Shown: positions 10,392-23,545, numbered from the stretch's first letter. The stretch is 64,000 nt of DNA from Jacaranda mimosifolia (GCA_018894105.1 CM032128.1:35242799-35306798), one strand, 5' to 3'. The notes: generated by a model not told the origin, from the letters alone. Translations and numbers: made by a program.

Positions 10392-11698
10392 ATCAGAAGT
10401 AGATAAGCTAAAAGTAGTAAATATATGTAGTGGTACTTTAGCTGTCGTCTTCCCTACACCCAAAGTTACAAAGAGCACGAGACTCACAGGATAGCGCCCA
10501 CTGCCCCAAGGATCTAATCATTTTTCCTTTTTCATTTCTGCCCCCCTGCAGAGTGCAGTAGTGGATTTAGTGGAGAGTGCTATTTTCATTCTTGCAAAGT
10601 GGCTAGTGCGACAACTTTTCAACAATCTTATATGTTCTATAATGAGAAAGCCAACTTAAGTCTTAAGCATGGATGCTCCACTACAAGTTACCAACAATAC
10701 TTCAAGCTCAATTGGGCTCGTTTTACTTGCTCGAACCTGTGGTGGTTCTTGCTGGGTTACAGCCGAAGACGACATGCTGCGCAGGCACTCAATGCGGGCA
10801 CCACATGTATTACTGTGGGTGTCCGAATTGGTCCAATCGCATTCCAAGAATTTCCCAACAATCTATGCATCATGCCCACCAATACATCCAAGCCTTTTGA
10901 TTAGTTTATCAAATCATTCTTAAAGATATTTGTCATATCAAACAAACAAGGGCATGAAACCAAGGACAAACAATAAATCATTACCACGGGGAAAGAGAAG
11001 AAAAAAGTGAAGAGTTCAGGCGCGCATCTGGACGATGATGATGGGACATAGATGGGACCAGAGATGAGCTTATCTAATCGCACATAGAAAGAATGAAATG
11101 TGATTAGCACAAAAAGCATTGGACCGTGGCAACAGATCTAGTTGTGAGGACGATGCAGGTGGTTTTAGAACGTGGTGGGAGCAGTCGAACTGACAGATGC
11201 AGGCAGTATCAAATGCACCCCCAACTACTGTGAAAAACAAAAATCTAACCAAGCAGGAAGCTAAAGAAGTATCCAATAACATTACAACCACATCCTGAAA
11301 TTGAATTAGGTATGCCAAACTACTGTATACAACAAATTAATTCCCGAGTAAGGCTGTAAGAAGCTAAAAGATAAGCCAGTTGCATAAGTCACTTGCTGAA
11401 ATTGGATTCAATGCGCCTGTAAAGAACAATGGGGCATTAAGAAACAGCAGGAATAAAGGAAGACATGCAAATCCATATCACACATAAAAGAGAGATATCA
11501 ATTCCACATGATACCACTTAAGTTCAGTACACCACAAATTGCAAATGTATCACACGGAGGTTCCTGAGCCGGAGCTATTGTGTTATGGTAATGGTTCTAA
11601 ATTCCCTAGCTTCCAGAGTACTCAACATAACCTAAACTTTTGATTATTTAATGGGATCAGGGTAAACCATGAAATCAAATGAAGATTAAAAGCCAAAA
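10392..11698. other. Spacer between WRKY and CLPP5, no recognised gene
   Basis: Mixed-composition DNA. Overlapping short open frames between 10600 and 11320 show no family similarity and no workable splice partners. The part next to 11698 is probably the CLPP5 3' untranslated region. Confidence 0.5.
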
Positions 11699-14600
11699 TT
11701 ATTGTTGTTCTGCTGCAGCTGCAAGTGGCTGTAGAGCTTTGAGAGGGTTCAAGATAACACCATCTATAAGCCCATACTCTTTGGCTTCTTTAGCACTCAT
11801 GAAAAAGTCGCGATCCGTGTCTTGGTTGATCTTCTCTAGGCTTTGACCACTGTGGTAGGCCAAATAACCATTTAAATTTGCTTTGTGATGCAGCATTTCA
11901 TTAGCCTGCACAACAAGATAGTCAGCATAGATAATGAGAAGAATGATTGTTTTTTATCTTAAAACAAGATATTAATTGCTAACAATAGGATACACCGCAT
12001 CACATATCCACATAACTGTCTAAGCTGTAAATGCACGCAAGATGATGTAGAGAGAGTCATTTTCGTCCAATCAAGATATCAATTAACTATCTCGACCTCC
12101 TAGTTAAGTGTTCATTTTTATTATCTGACAAGGACCTAGTAATTCTTGGAACATGCCTATTGCGTTATGAGGCTTTAGGCTTGTTTGTTTACAAATTCCC
12201 AATCCATTTTCCAACTCCCAAAACTTAAACAAACAAATACTACACATCCCACAATCCCACTCCCAAAATACAAAATTTATTCCCCAAAATATCCCTACTG
12301 GTCACACTGCCAACACATTCCCCAAAGTTCTAATCAATTGTCTCATCATTACAAATATATACATATACTACCACTCATACAATCTATAGATACACATATA
12401 TAAATAATTTTAAAATACTCATTTCACTCCACTAACCCAACAAAAAAGTTATTGATGTGACATCCTGTCTCCTCCCAAAACACAAACAAACAAACAATTT
12501 TCTCCCAGTTCATTCTCTACCTACCACCCAAAGTACAAACAAACAACCATCACATTCCCCAACCCCACTTCCCAAAAACCATTTTGGGAATTAAAAATTG
12601 GGAGAATGCCCCAATTCACATCCAAACAAAGCCTTTGTATTTTTGGCCTTGTGGAAATCTAGAGTAAAAAGGAATATATGAAGAAATGCCATGTTATAAC
12701 CTAACAACAGAATATTCCACGAGTAGTAACCTCAATTTAGAAGCTCGTAAAAATAACACAAAAATCAACAATCTATTGTCTGGACTGCACCAGCTAGGCT
12801 AGTTTGCAACCCTGATTAACACATTATATAATTTAAAAATAATATTCATCAGATGCCCAAAAATCCACACAAAAAGGCTAAGGTGTGGTATTTGTAAGAA
12901 GGAATTATATATCTACTGCCTAATTAAAACATAATTACGGAAAATACAATTACCTGAATATCAATGTCAGTCTGCCCACCTTGTGCTCCACCAAGAGGCT
13001 GATGGATCATTATCCTCGAATTGGGAAGGCTATATCTTTTTCCTTCAGTGACCAGCAAGAAGAAAATAATTTATAAATTTTGAGAAAACAAGATACCATC
13101 ATTGCAACATTGAATTAATTTAATGAATTGAATCATATACCTTTAGTACCAGCACTCAATAGAAAAGCTCCCATGCTGCAAATCAATAGTGAGTATACAG
13201 TTAGTTTAACTCAGAGAGTAATCAGACAAATAGGAGAATGCCAGAGGCCCAGCCACAACATCAATGAGCACTGAGTTGAAAAATATAGCAGAGGACATTA
13301 TCAAGAATCCCGAGAATTGGTATTAAGGAAAAGATATTAGCCAGGTGGATGATGTCTGCCACTTTGCTTTACATACTGCTGATGAATCCTGAGGCTACAA
13401 ACAGACTAACAATAATTTGAAGATGTGGTAGATAACAGCTCCAAAATATCAAATTTAAGGCTTGTGCATTAATTGTTCATGAACTAGGTTTTCCATTGAA
13501 AATCAATGAAGCAATCCAATTTTATTTTGACATAAAGACAAACTGCAGTAAGTTATACAAAACCAGAGTCAATGCATCTTCACCTAGCTGCCAGTCCAAC
13601 GCACACAGTTGAAACATCAGGCCTAATATGCCTCATTGTGTCAAATATAGCCATACCTAAAAAGTAAGAGTACGAAAATAAGATATCTGAAAACTCAGCA
13701 AATACAAATAATGATCAATGATACAGAACAAGATGTATCACCAGCTGTAACAGATCCACCTGGAGAGTTCACATACATTACTATATCCTGTTGAAATACA
13801 CAACAGATTGATCGGTTAAGTATTGACCCACATTATGATCAATATTCAAGGGAAAAGTTCTACTAAAAGGGTACCCTTGCTCGTGCATGTGAAAAGAATG
13901 AAAATGTATTTACCATCATATTTCCATGGGGGTGAAAACTTGATTATAAAGCAGACTATGAGAGAAAGCTATCATTATTGCCATATTGATAGTTCATTGT
14001 TCCTTTTTGGCATATAATGGTGATGAGAACAATTATTGGGTCCCTGCTTCAAGTACAAAGACTACAAATTCTCTAAACAATTTAAACAATCTTACATCAG
14101 AAAAGTTGAAACCAAGTTACTCCAACATTACAGGCCATCAGGCTGTGAATAGCATCTGAATTTTGGATAGCACAACTAATGCTTCCATCACTCTCCGAGG
14201 TGGAGCAATCACAAATTAGACAAAATACAAAAGATCAAGAAAAAATTTCAGCTATGGTTTTACATCAAGCAAAAGTATGCATATTATGTGACTAACCTAT
14301 GAAACTGAAATACCAATAAAACCTATATCAATAAAGACGGTAGCTTCAACTTAACTAGATTGCACTGATTCACACAAAATGAACTCCTGTTCTCTATGAC
14401 TGAAGATAGACATATTCTATACAGCAGCCTGTGATATGCAATCCCAAAAATATACACGAACATAACCTATAACCTTAAAGTTGGTCGTACAGAGCAACTT
14501 ACTCTGACTGAGAAATCAAAAGGTTAAATGTGAACTGGGGGAGAATATACCTTAGTAGGATCCACAGCATCAAGATAGAGTAGCTGAGCAACAATAATAT

Positions 14601-15570
14601 TCGCCATATCATCATCTACTGCTCCACCACATCGTATTATCCTCTATAAATAAACAAATTGAGTTACAACTTTAACATCAATGCAGAAAGATGGACCAAT
14701 AACCCAACATATGAACAAACATTGCCTCACATATTGAAAAAGTTGGCTGATAACACTCATAAACCGCTCTTGCACCATTGGAGGCGGACCCTGTGCCCCT
14801 TGTGCATATGCTGGAAAGTATGGTGACGATGGAATTTGCAAATCATCCCTGAAAGCAATAAAACTCAGCTATTACCATGTAACAATATACTTCCTATTTG
14901 CATATGAGTGTTATCTTAGACAAGAGATTAATGTCAAACTATCTAATTTTTGACAAATTTAATACAGCACCATGCAGCTATTCTAACCACAATAAAAACT
15001 CAGTTTGTAACCAATTCATAACATACTTCTCTGTTTGCACATGAGTCTCCTAGTTGCTAAAGTCCACCAGTGTAATTTTTTGAATAAATTAGACTCTTTA
15101 AGAGCCAGACACTCAAATTATCCATTATGTTTAGGAGTACTATTATTCAAATGCTTTTCAAGTAAACTAACTAAAATACTCACAGTTACATTTGAAAGAT
15201 AGCCAAATTGACTGTTGCAACAACACAACCAAGACATTGAATCTGGAACCTAGGTCAAACTAGGCAGTACGCTAAACAATTCATCCTTTAAAAACCGGAT
15301 AACCACATAAAAACCTCACCTAATCGACCAAATACCATGCCGTGAGCTCTTTTCCGGAGCATAAAAATCTGGAGCGTACATAGCCTTCACCGGAGAGCTC
15401 CGAAGATTCAACTTCTTCAATTTCCTGGAAAAATCATACCTGGAACGGAGGGGTTGAAAGGGGAGAGATACCGTTGTTGAAGAGGGTGGGGAGGAGCTTG
15501 GATTTAAGGAAGAGAGAGAAAGTAAAGATGAATTAAATCTAAGAGAAGAAGAGACGCATGAATGCGCCAT
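11699..15570 (-). CDS. CLPP5: Plastid Clp protease proteolytic subunit ClpP5 (nuclear gene)
   Basis: Eight exons in transcript order: 15570-15320, 14848-14731, 14643-14551, 13787-13742, 13656-13584, 13175-13141, 13042-12954, 11905-11699; they give 303 residues. The start [12 protein letters not shown] opens a Ser-rich plastid transit peptide. The mature part begins around [21 protein letters not shown] and matches plant ClpP5 almost throughout. The triad is visible: Ser194 in AASMGA, His219 in IMIHQP, Asp268 in TDRDFF. ClpP5 is one of the catalytic P subunits of the stromal ClpPR core, which degrades proteins fed by ClpC chaperones. The catalytic serine codon is split AG|C by intron 5. Intron 7 (about 1 kb) contains a MITE. 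Length agrees with the Arabidopsis protein (about 298). Confidence 0.95.
12178..12633. mobile_element. MITE inside CLPP5 intron 7
   Basis: The ends are inverted: ggcttgtttgtttac on the left and, reversed, ggctttgtttggatgt on the right. The inside is CA-rich with repeated cccaaaa blocks. Flanks are TTA and TTT, compatible with a diverged 3-bp duplication. Related copies at 18809, 31898 and 57779 share the gttt(g)gttatgtttt-like end and the cccaaaa(c/t)a body. Confidence 0.5.
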
Positions 15571-16220
15571 TGCGAGTGAGCCTGAGCTGGAGGCTTATCC
15601 AGTTAACGACGGCGACTGTAAGAGAGTGTGGCGTGAGACAGATTTTCTCGCCTCTTTGGTGGCCAAATGAGATGCGTCTTCAGCTGAAACCTCTCCAGTA
15701 TACCTTTAATATTATGCCCCATTTTTATTTTTCCTTTTTTCTTTTTCTGTTTTTTTTTTTGCCCTTTTTTTTCCGCCGGTCCAATCCAACCACATTGTAA
15801 TTTTAAAAGTAAATTTAAAATCGTTGTTTTATGCAGCGGTCAGTTCACAAAGTGGAATCATCCTAAAAATTCATTTGATTTGAATGATAATAAATATTTA
15901 AATCCACATAAATACCAAAAATTTGTATTTATATATGCAATTTTCATAATAAATTAACATACCGTCTCTATGGATTATTTATCCATAGGTCTATTCCTTG
16001 TGTTGAAATTATCTATTTATCTTTTAATTTTTGAAATTATAGATTTTATATTTGAGTAAGGGACAAAAAATAATTTACTAGATGTAATTAAAATGCTTTA
16101 ATGTTGAATCAAACACAACAACCAACAATCATGTGAATCCATATAAAAATAATCATGCAAACCAAATTATAACGCAATAACAAATAATCATGAGATAACT
16201 TAAAAATCCAACAATATTAT
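15571..16220. other. CLPP5 upstream region and AT-rich spacer
   Basis: Leader and promoter of CLPP5 (read leftwards) followed by AT-rich sequence; a T-rich tract lies near 15730-15770. No other feature recognised. Confidence 0.45.
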
Positions 16221-16346
16221 CACTTTCAAATTTTCAAGAATCGATTCACTCTATTTTAAAACACTTTCAGATTTTCAAGAATCAATTCACTCTATGAAAA
16301 AGACACTTTCAGGTTTTCAAGAATCAATTGACTCTACGAAAATTGA
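16221..16346. repeat. Three-copy tandem repeat, 41-42 bp unit
   Basis: The phrase cactttca(a/g)(a/g)ttttcaag followed by aatc(g/a)att(c/g)actcta starts at 16221, 16262 and 16304. Units differ at a few bases. Located downstream of the INO80B-like gene. Confidence 0.75.
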
Positions 16347-16825
16347 GAGCCATTTCAAATATCAATCTGCCTTTTTCACAAAATTTCTCATTGTTAACAT
16401 AAACATTCTCACTTTTGATATTTCATTTCTCATGACCAAAGACCTTCAACATTCTGCCGCTAACACATACAGTAGAAAGACACTTCATGTATCAAATTGT
16501 AAGTTTACAAGACAGGGAACGCAGATATAATATAATTGTCAGAAACTGATGAGGTCCTTAACAAATATCTCAGTCACAGAGAGAAGCAAAAATCAATAAG
16601 ATGTAGTTTTAGTACAGAAATGATGACTCCAATAGACACAGGAATGTTCCCTGCAGTTGATTTACACAGTTCCATTTTAGAGCTGAAACTATCCTAATTC
16701 CTACTTAGAGACCTTGTGAGAAAGGGAACTTGGAGATAATTTGTCTCCATATGTCTTAATACAACAACATATGTAGGGTTAAATGCAGAATGCTTGCTCA
16801 GTACTTGCACAATAGATGCACAATT

Positions 16826-19800
16826 TTAGCAGGCCTTCTCAGTGTGAATCTTTTCATTGATTGCCTTGTAGCACTGGAGACTGCAAAGAGGAAGCTTTGA
16901 CTTGGAATCACGGTACTTATAAGCATTGGTACAAGATGGACCAGCGCACTTCTCACGTGGGGGAGGATAACTGAAATTTCAAAGTGCATTGAAAAAAATA
17001 GGGTCATTCCATCGAGTCACCTCTGAGAATCTCATCAAGCCAGAGAAAAATGGAGATAGTCACGGTTTGAGAAAGTGTTGTGCACAAAGTTTTCTCCTTA
17101 GCAACAACATCATTCAAAAGGAGAGAATAAAACAGTGCTCACCTGCAAGGCTTGGACTCAAAAATTTTAGGCAAGCCCATGTCTTGTGGGAAGATGACAG
17201 TGGTCCCAGAAGGTCCCATGACCGTCCTAATTGTGTTTGATGCAAGCATTTGAGCATTGGCCGCCTTCTCCTGTTTTTAATTTTTATTTTGGAAGCAAAG
17301 GTAATATTGGTTAATTTTCATAAACACACTTAAAATATCACACACCAAAGGCGCACAATACTTGCACCAAATTAATAATATCATGCTCCAAAAGTGCAAA
17401 TACCTGTGCCAACTCTTCCTGGCGCTTCTTTATCTTCTCTTCTCTCTTCTTCCTACTGGATTCTTGACCAAGTATCTTTCTAATCGCCTCTGCCTACAAT
17501 TTTAAAATGGCCTGCTTATTTTCCATTTAACTTGAAAAGCTAAATAAGATAGACAAATAAAATGTTGTGTAACAGAAAAGTGAACCTCTGATTCACGGGC
17601 TGCTTTCTCATTCTGCTGTCTACGCCTCTCAGCAGCCTCCGCCTTCTTCAGCTGTTGCTCCACTTCTGATAATTTCTCCTTTTGCTCTGTGTCACAGCAG
17701 AGACAAGTTCAAACAAATGATTCCAGGAAGAGATCCAAAAGTTATAAGACAGAAGGATTTCATACTGACTTCGAGGTGGAGCTGGCAGCAAACCATTCGG
17801 GAACTCAATTGCACCAGATGCAGAAGAGGAATCCTTGCTAAGAAGGGCTCGCTGACGAGTTGTAAGAGCCATTTCCCTCTTGTTTTCTGTTGGTAACTCC
17901 AACAGATCCTTCTTTTGTGTTTTCTTCTTCTTCCCTTCAGGCTCATCATCAGACAATTGTTCTTCTTCCTCCTCATAGTCCATGTCTCCAGATCTGGACT
18001 TCCTGGCATCTTTGTCAAGCCTTCCAACATCTTCCATATTGTCATACTTACCCCCCTTCTGCGGTTTTCTGGTTGACTGTGCCTCCAAGTCTTTATATCC
18101 AGCTATCTTCGAAGTCTTAAGTTTCTCCAGGTACCGGATCTCATCATCATCATCATCTTCATCAAATTCCCCATCCAAGACTCGTTTCTTAGGCACCCTT
18201 TTGCTCTTACGAACTGAATCTGACTTATCCCCTTGCTTCTCAAAGGCATTCCTTGCAGGGGTCCTCCCCCTATCCTCCCTCCCAATACTGAATTTACCTT
18301 TTGAGAAATCCTTCCATGGGATTCCTTGCAAGCCACTTTTCTGATCCAGAGGTGGAGAATGATGCTCATCAGAACTTTCCTGAGATGACAAGAACATGCC
18401 AGAAATGAAGAAAATTGAGTCTCCCACATAGCAAAATCTGTTATATCACAATCATCAAACTTGAATGGAGGATATTTGTTTGCAAACAAATACTAAGTTC
18501 CCCTTAATGAATGAACCTCACACCCACTATTTATATGAGGATTGTGTCAAGTCCCAACTTAGTACAATTTGAGAAGATGAGAAGATAAGCAATCAGATAC
18601 AAAGGCCAGCAGTTAATTTTCAAGTCTTTCACTCTTAGAGGATAGTGCATAATTGAACATCACAGCCAAAATGCAGTTTCTCAGGAGAAATTATTTGCCA
18701 CTTAATTAGTCAATTGCAAATTCATTTTCTAGATGTTGAAAGTCAGCAAACCTAACAACGAAAGCAGCTTATTTCTTATTTCCCTTGTTAAGTGTTAAAA
18801 AAATTTAAGGCTGCGTTTGGTTATATTTTGCCAAAACAAATTCATTTTGGCAAAATGTAACCAAACATATGGGTCACTTTTTTCTCCGAAACAACAAATA
18901 CTAATTCCCAGAATATCCCTTCAAATCAATTGGCTTATTACCAAAAACCCCATATATATACATATACATATCATAATATTTTATTATTATTTTACAATTA
19001 AAAAATTATATCCAATCAACACATATATCACATATTTTATTATTATTTTAACAATAAATAATATTATTTAATTTCATTTTCACCTCAAAATCCCAACAAA
19101 AAAATATTGATTTGACTGCTACAGTAGAAATTTTCTCCCAAAACATAATAAACATACAAAAATTCCCCAAAATAATTTTTTAACTATTCCCAAAATATAA
19201 ACAAGCATACATCACATTCCCCAACCCCACTCCCAAAACTCATCCTCCCAAAACATATAATTCAAAACATACAATTCATATCCAAACATTACCCAACTGT
19301 TTGGCGTAAATAAAGACCATAACAGAGGTAAAAGCCAATTGCAGACCAAATTGAATCAGTTCAAAAAATGTCCAGAAAGTTTTTGATGGATCATAATCAG
19401 AGAATAAGCAAAGATCACAACCTGAAGGATCAGCCTCTGTCGTGGTCGAGCATTATCTGAGGATTGGTTGGTCTTTACCGAAGGCCCACTGCCTGATGCC
19501 CCATTAGAACTGGATTTGGTTTGAATTGTGCGTGTCACACCACCAACCTTCAACTTAACTTTTTTCAGTTTATTCTCACTTCCTGCTCCATCAGACATAC
19601 CATTACTTAGAATCAGATTTGATCCACCGTCTGATTCACTAACTGTTAAGGACCTTGATACACACTGATTCAAATTGAACATTTTCCCTCCCGAGTTACC
19701 ATCACCAATGTTCTCATCGCTCGAGACCTTGCTCATTTCATCTGAACCTGGTGTTGATGACATAGGGGATCGATCAAGGAGTGGCGGTGCCTCAGGTCTA

Positions 19801-19880
19801 GGCCGGCGTGATGTTTGGCTTCTCCTTCTTTTAACAGTAACTCCAATCCCCTCCAATCCAGGAACCCTAGATTGATCCAT
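16826..19880 (-). CDS. INO80 chromatin-remodelling complex subunit B-like (PAPA-1-like, HIT-type zinc finger)
   Basis: Six coding exons: 19880-19422, 18379-17770, 17686-17586, 17493-17404, 17270-17143, 16970-16826; 510 residues in frame. The start is MDQSRVPGLEGIGVTVKRRR. The middle is highly charged with an acidic EDDDDDE block and lysine clusters that look like nuclear signals. Then comes the PAPA-1-like region (MALTTRQRALLSKD, a long basic coiled-coil stretch rich in EKAA and RKKREEK). At the C-terminus is a HIT-type finger (CAGPSC ... LCSLQCYKA). This order defines Ies2/INO80B, a subunit of the INO80 nucleosome-sliding ATPase. The second exon ends before gtcagt, the only donor that keeps the frame. 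A non-coding leader exon probably ends at 20726. The Arabidopsis counterpart is, from memory, At2g47350. Confidence 0.85.
18809..19293. mobile_element. MITE in intron 1 of the INO80B-like gene
   Basis: Starts ggctgcgtttggttatattt and ends, reversed, with gggtaatgtttggatatg. The inside shows cccaaaa and ccccaa blocks as in the element at 12178. Target duplication not clear. Confidence 0.5.
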
Positions 19881-21556
19881 TTTAGAAAGGTTGCTGATTC
19901 CAATATCAACAGTTGCACATGCAACAATCAAATCCTAGAAACGGATAATGGCACGCGAGCCACGTACTGCATCAAGGTCACTGCAAAAATGTCACAATAT
20001 AAGTAAGCATTACACCACAGAAATACTCAATAATAATTAATCTTACAATTACATTTGGGAAACACATACCAAATATGAGAAAAACTCAGGTTTGAACATT
20101 AGAAGGACTTAGGAGTGCATATATCAATAAAAAGGCCACTGGCACTGCAGTGACAGAAGGGTTTAATGGCAAACCAAAATTAACAACCACAACAGGATCA
20201 CTAAAGCCAAAAAATGACCATGACAGTAATACATTCACTCCCCATCATAAAGGGGCAATAAAACATGATGATTGAACTTGCAAAATGATGCAAAAATAAC
20301 CAATTCAAAAATCCCACTAAATTTGCAGGAAGCCCAATCCCAAATTTTGCCGGAAACATCCCAAATTTGCAGGAGACGATCCCATATTTTAAATCAAGAT
20401 ACACCCATGCCAAAAAAATCCCCGACTTAGATTAACTAAAACACGAATTAAACACATTCCGCCCCTCACACCCATGTAAATTCAGATATCCAACTAAAAA
20501 TCAAGTGCATAGAGAGGTTTAAACAAAACTTAAAATCGTTTGCATAGAGCTGATACACAAAACAGCACACGCCTCACATTGTACGATCACCAGATACTAG
20601 ATACCAAACACAGCTCAAACCAACAAATTCACCAAAATTCCCAAATCCCATCGGTAAAAACCTCTCAATTAACCCACACGCGCGTTTGCAAAAAGAAAAA
20701 TCAAAAACAAATAAACAACACTTACCTAACGATACCACGGAGAAGAAACAACAATGGAACGAAAAAAAGGCACAGAGATGCAAAGAGGGAAAGGGAAATA
20801 TAATTGAGGGCCCTAGATAATGGGTCGGTGAATAAATAGATACATATAAGCGTATGTATTGTGAAGAGAGAAAGAAAGTAATAAAGAGGGTTATTTGGAC
20901 GTTTGTGTTAGGGTTAGAGAAGATAGCGAGGGTAGTGGTGATGATATGGGTTACTATTGTAGTAGTAAAGAAGACTCTCAATTTCTTCTCCATTTTTTTC
21001 ACACCTGTTTGTGTGCGTGAAATTTTTGTGCGTTTGTTTTGGGTGGGGCTATTTGACTCGGTTTTCGCGACTCAGTAAGGTCCTGGCGAGTTGACTCGAT
21101 CCTCAGCCCCTCCCCTTTGGTGGCCTTCTCTTTTATTTTTCCCTCCTCTCTTCAGCAATTTTATGCTGCAACTATGTGCGCAGGATAAGTTCCTGCGCCC
21201 CCAGCTTATTTTAGTGATACCTTGTCCCTTGCACGCACAACTTTTTCCTCCCATCCTTTTTTTTTTTTTCTTTTTTCCTTTTTTAAACACCGTGGAATGA
21301 CCTCCTCTATCTTTTCGGTTTCCTAATCTGCCACAAAAATTTGTTCCCATTCTTAGGCATTGGCAATTTATTAGTCAATTATTACTATTGGCTCTGTTTA
21401 TTTTTGGTTATTGGTTGAATTTATTAATATATTTAGTTTAATAATTCATATATTTAATAGATGAAAACTCGTCATTAAATTTCAAAATACTTCTAACAAT
21501 GGCGAGACATCTTACTTATAAATTAAATTTTTTTAATTTAAACTCAATTATAATTA
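19881..21556. other. 5' leader, leader intron and promoter side of the INO80B-like gene
   Basis: On the minus strand a donor (ttag|gtaagt) at 20726/20725 and an acceptor (tttctag|gatttg) at 19935/19934 suggest a leader intron of about 790 bp. The retained leader contains a tiny upstream ATG frame of four codons before the start at 19880. From 20800 to 21556 I see only a T-rich tract and no gene. Confidence 0.4.
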
Positions 21557-22478
21557 GGGTTAAATTCATTTTAACCCCTTATACTATGGGGTATGTGTCA
21601 AATACTTCCTTCAAGGGTGTCAAATATCCCATGTACTATCAAAAATATTCAAATACATCCCTTAAATTCTTTTGTCGTAAGTGAAATAGCTGATGGTGTT
21701 AAAACTCTAAAAATAACTAAATAGCATAAAAATATAAGATATGGGACTTTTTTGCTGTGTAAACAAATCTATCATTGGCACCCGTACTATCAAAACTTTT
21801 AAATACCCCAATTAATCTTTTTTGCTGTTAGAAAAGTAACGATTGTTTGGCTGATGTAACACTAAAATTATCTTCCCTTTACATATAAGATCATTAAAAA
21901 AATTTATGTCCAAAATACCATTGTAATTTACTATATAATGCTCAAGTTTCTTATTTCAATTTTGTTACTTTCATTTTAGAATTTAAAGTATCATCTAACT
22001 CCTAATCCAACAAAAATATTAAATTATTTCATTTTTTTTAAAAGAACGTTAAACAACTACATTTTAATGCATAATATATGGGACCAAAAAGCAGAGACTG
22101 TTTGTGCTGAAAAAATACACGAAACCATTATACATATTTCTATTTCGTAACTGTTTGTTTAAAATTTTTCAAATCTGCATTCATTTTGGGATATAAAAAA
22201 TGTATAATAATATGTAGAATTTTGTTATATTTCACTTATAATTTATCATTGCTTTGTAAAAAAATGCCACATATCCTAGGCTTATGCTATTTAGTTATTT
22301 TTTAAAGTTAAATTAGTAATTTATTGTAGAGTTTTGATAGTGTCAATTATTTTACTAACGTCAAATGACTTTGAGGGGGTATTTGAAGATTTTTTGTAGT
22401 ATAATGGGTATTTGCCACCCTTACAAGGGGTATTTGATATATATCCTATAATATAGGGGTGTAAAATGAATTTAATCC
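21557..22478. mobile_element. Mutator-like non-autonomous element with long terminal inverted repeats
   Basis: The left end gggttaaattcattttaac is mirrored by the right end, reversed, ggattaaattcattttaca. The similarity continues for roughly 105-110 bp on each side (phrases such as caagggtgtcaaatatccca and its partner). Flanking 9-mers ttataatta (21548-21556) and ttatagtta (22479-22487) differ by one base, the duplication size of Mutator-like elements. No transposase frame is present. Confidence 0.65.
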
Positions 22479-22678
22479 TTATAGTTATTGTAGAAAATAC
22501 ATACCCAAATTATCCTCACTATATTATATTAATTGCTAAACACCTTTCATGCATTTCACATCAAATACTTTTGACTTGTGAGTTCATGATTACGGGATTA
22601 AAATAATAAAAATATATAATAGTTTGACTTGTATATATGTGCCGATAGTTACATTATTTAAATAACCTTATAAAGTAT

Positions 22679-23016
22679 TGTTAGTATTTCACAAATAAAT
22701 AAGTTATAATTTTTATATATGATTTTGGGTAATCTTCACATTTTGAACTAATTTTTAGGGTGAGTTTGACCAAAGGTTTATTTTCTGATATGGTATCAGA
22801 GCCACCAATTTCTCATGTTGGGTTACTCAGTGTTGTTGAACTATTCATTTTTTGTTATTATAAGCTCCAAATGTTTATTTTTGGGTTTATGCAAGGTGTG
22901 TTAGTGTCACACATTGATAAAATAAATAAGTTGTGGTCTCTATATATGATATTGACAATCTTTACCTCTTGAACTAGTTTTTTGGGTGAGTTAAGCCTAA
23001 AGTCTATTCTTTGACA
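22679..23016 (+). mobile_element. TRIM: second miniature LTR element
   Basis: Direct repeats at 22679-22790 and 22899-23016 both begin tgttagt and share aataaataagtt, the gaacta..tttt(a/t)gggtgagtt stretch and (a/g)tttatt-type ends. The first is followed at once by tggtatcagagcc, a near-perfect initiator tRNA-Met primer binding site. The internal part is 108 bp and non-coding. The 5-mer agtat lies on both sides (22674-22678 and 23017-23021). Distinct in sequence from the TRIM at 7306. Confidence 0.8.
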
Positions 23017-23039
23017 AGTATGTCTAAATTTATTTTATT

Positions 23040-23405
23040 ATTTAGAGGATGCTTGAATAAGTTTATTTAAAAATTTTATTAGATTTTACATTTTCTAATA
23101 TGTTTTTAGAGTTTCTAAGATGCTAAAATTTATTTTAAAAATAAATTCTTAAATTATTTAAATAAATGAGATGTTAGAAATGTTAAGACGTTAGTAATGA
23201 TAAATTCTGTTTTTGTTAAAAATTAAAAGAATTAGTTATTCTTTTAAAAGTAATTTAACAACTTTTTTTTTCAAAAATAATTTATACTATTATAACACTT
23301 CTCTTTTGCATTTATAAGCTATTTTACAGAAAAAATTTACTACATTTTATATTACCTTAGAGCTTTATAATATCTTGTGAGATGCTTGAAACAACTTATA
23401 TAACT
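23040..23405. mobile_element. Decayed copy of the GAGGGTGTTT MITE family
   Basis: Shows the same internal phrases as the elements at 55462 and 55911, such as aaataaattcttaaatt and gttagtaatgataaattc, but the ends are worn (gaggatgcttgaataag). Lies directly beside the TRIM at 22679. Confidence 0.4.
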
Positions 23406-23545
23406 TAGGTAAATACCATATTAGTCATATCACTCGTTTCATTATAGGCTTTTCCTTTTCTGACTGCATCAAAATTTTGATTATAGGCTTCAAAAAGAAA
23501 ATGAGTAGTTCTAATAAAATTTATAAGATGAATTAAAAAAATACA

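Noticed and set aside
10599..11318. Overlapping short frames between WRKY and CLPP5
   Set aside because: No family similarity, no codon bias and no consistent splice sites; frames on both strands overlap each other.
17890..18344. Plus-strand frames rich in Ser and Leu opposite the INO80B-like exon 2
   Set aside because: Shadows of the acidic, lysine-rich coding exon on the other strand; no splice partners.
21072..21350. Minus-strand frame with a lysine run
   Set aside because: Caused by a T-rich tract on the plus strand in the INO80B promoter side; no supporting features.
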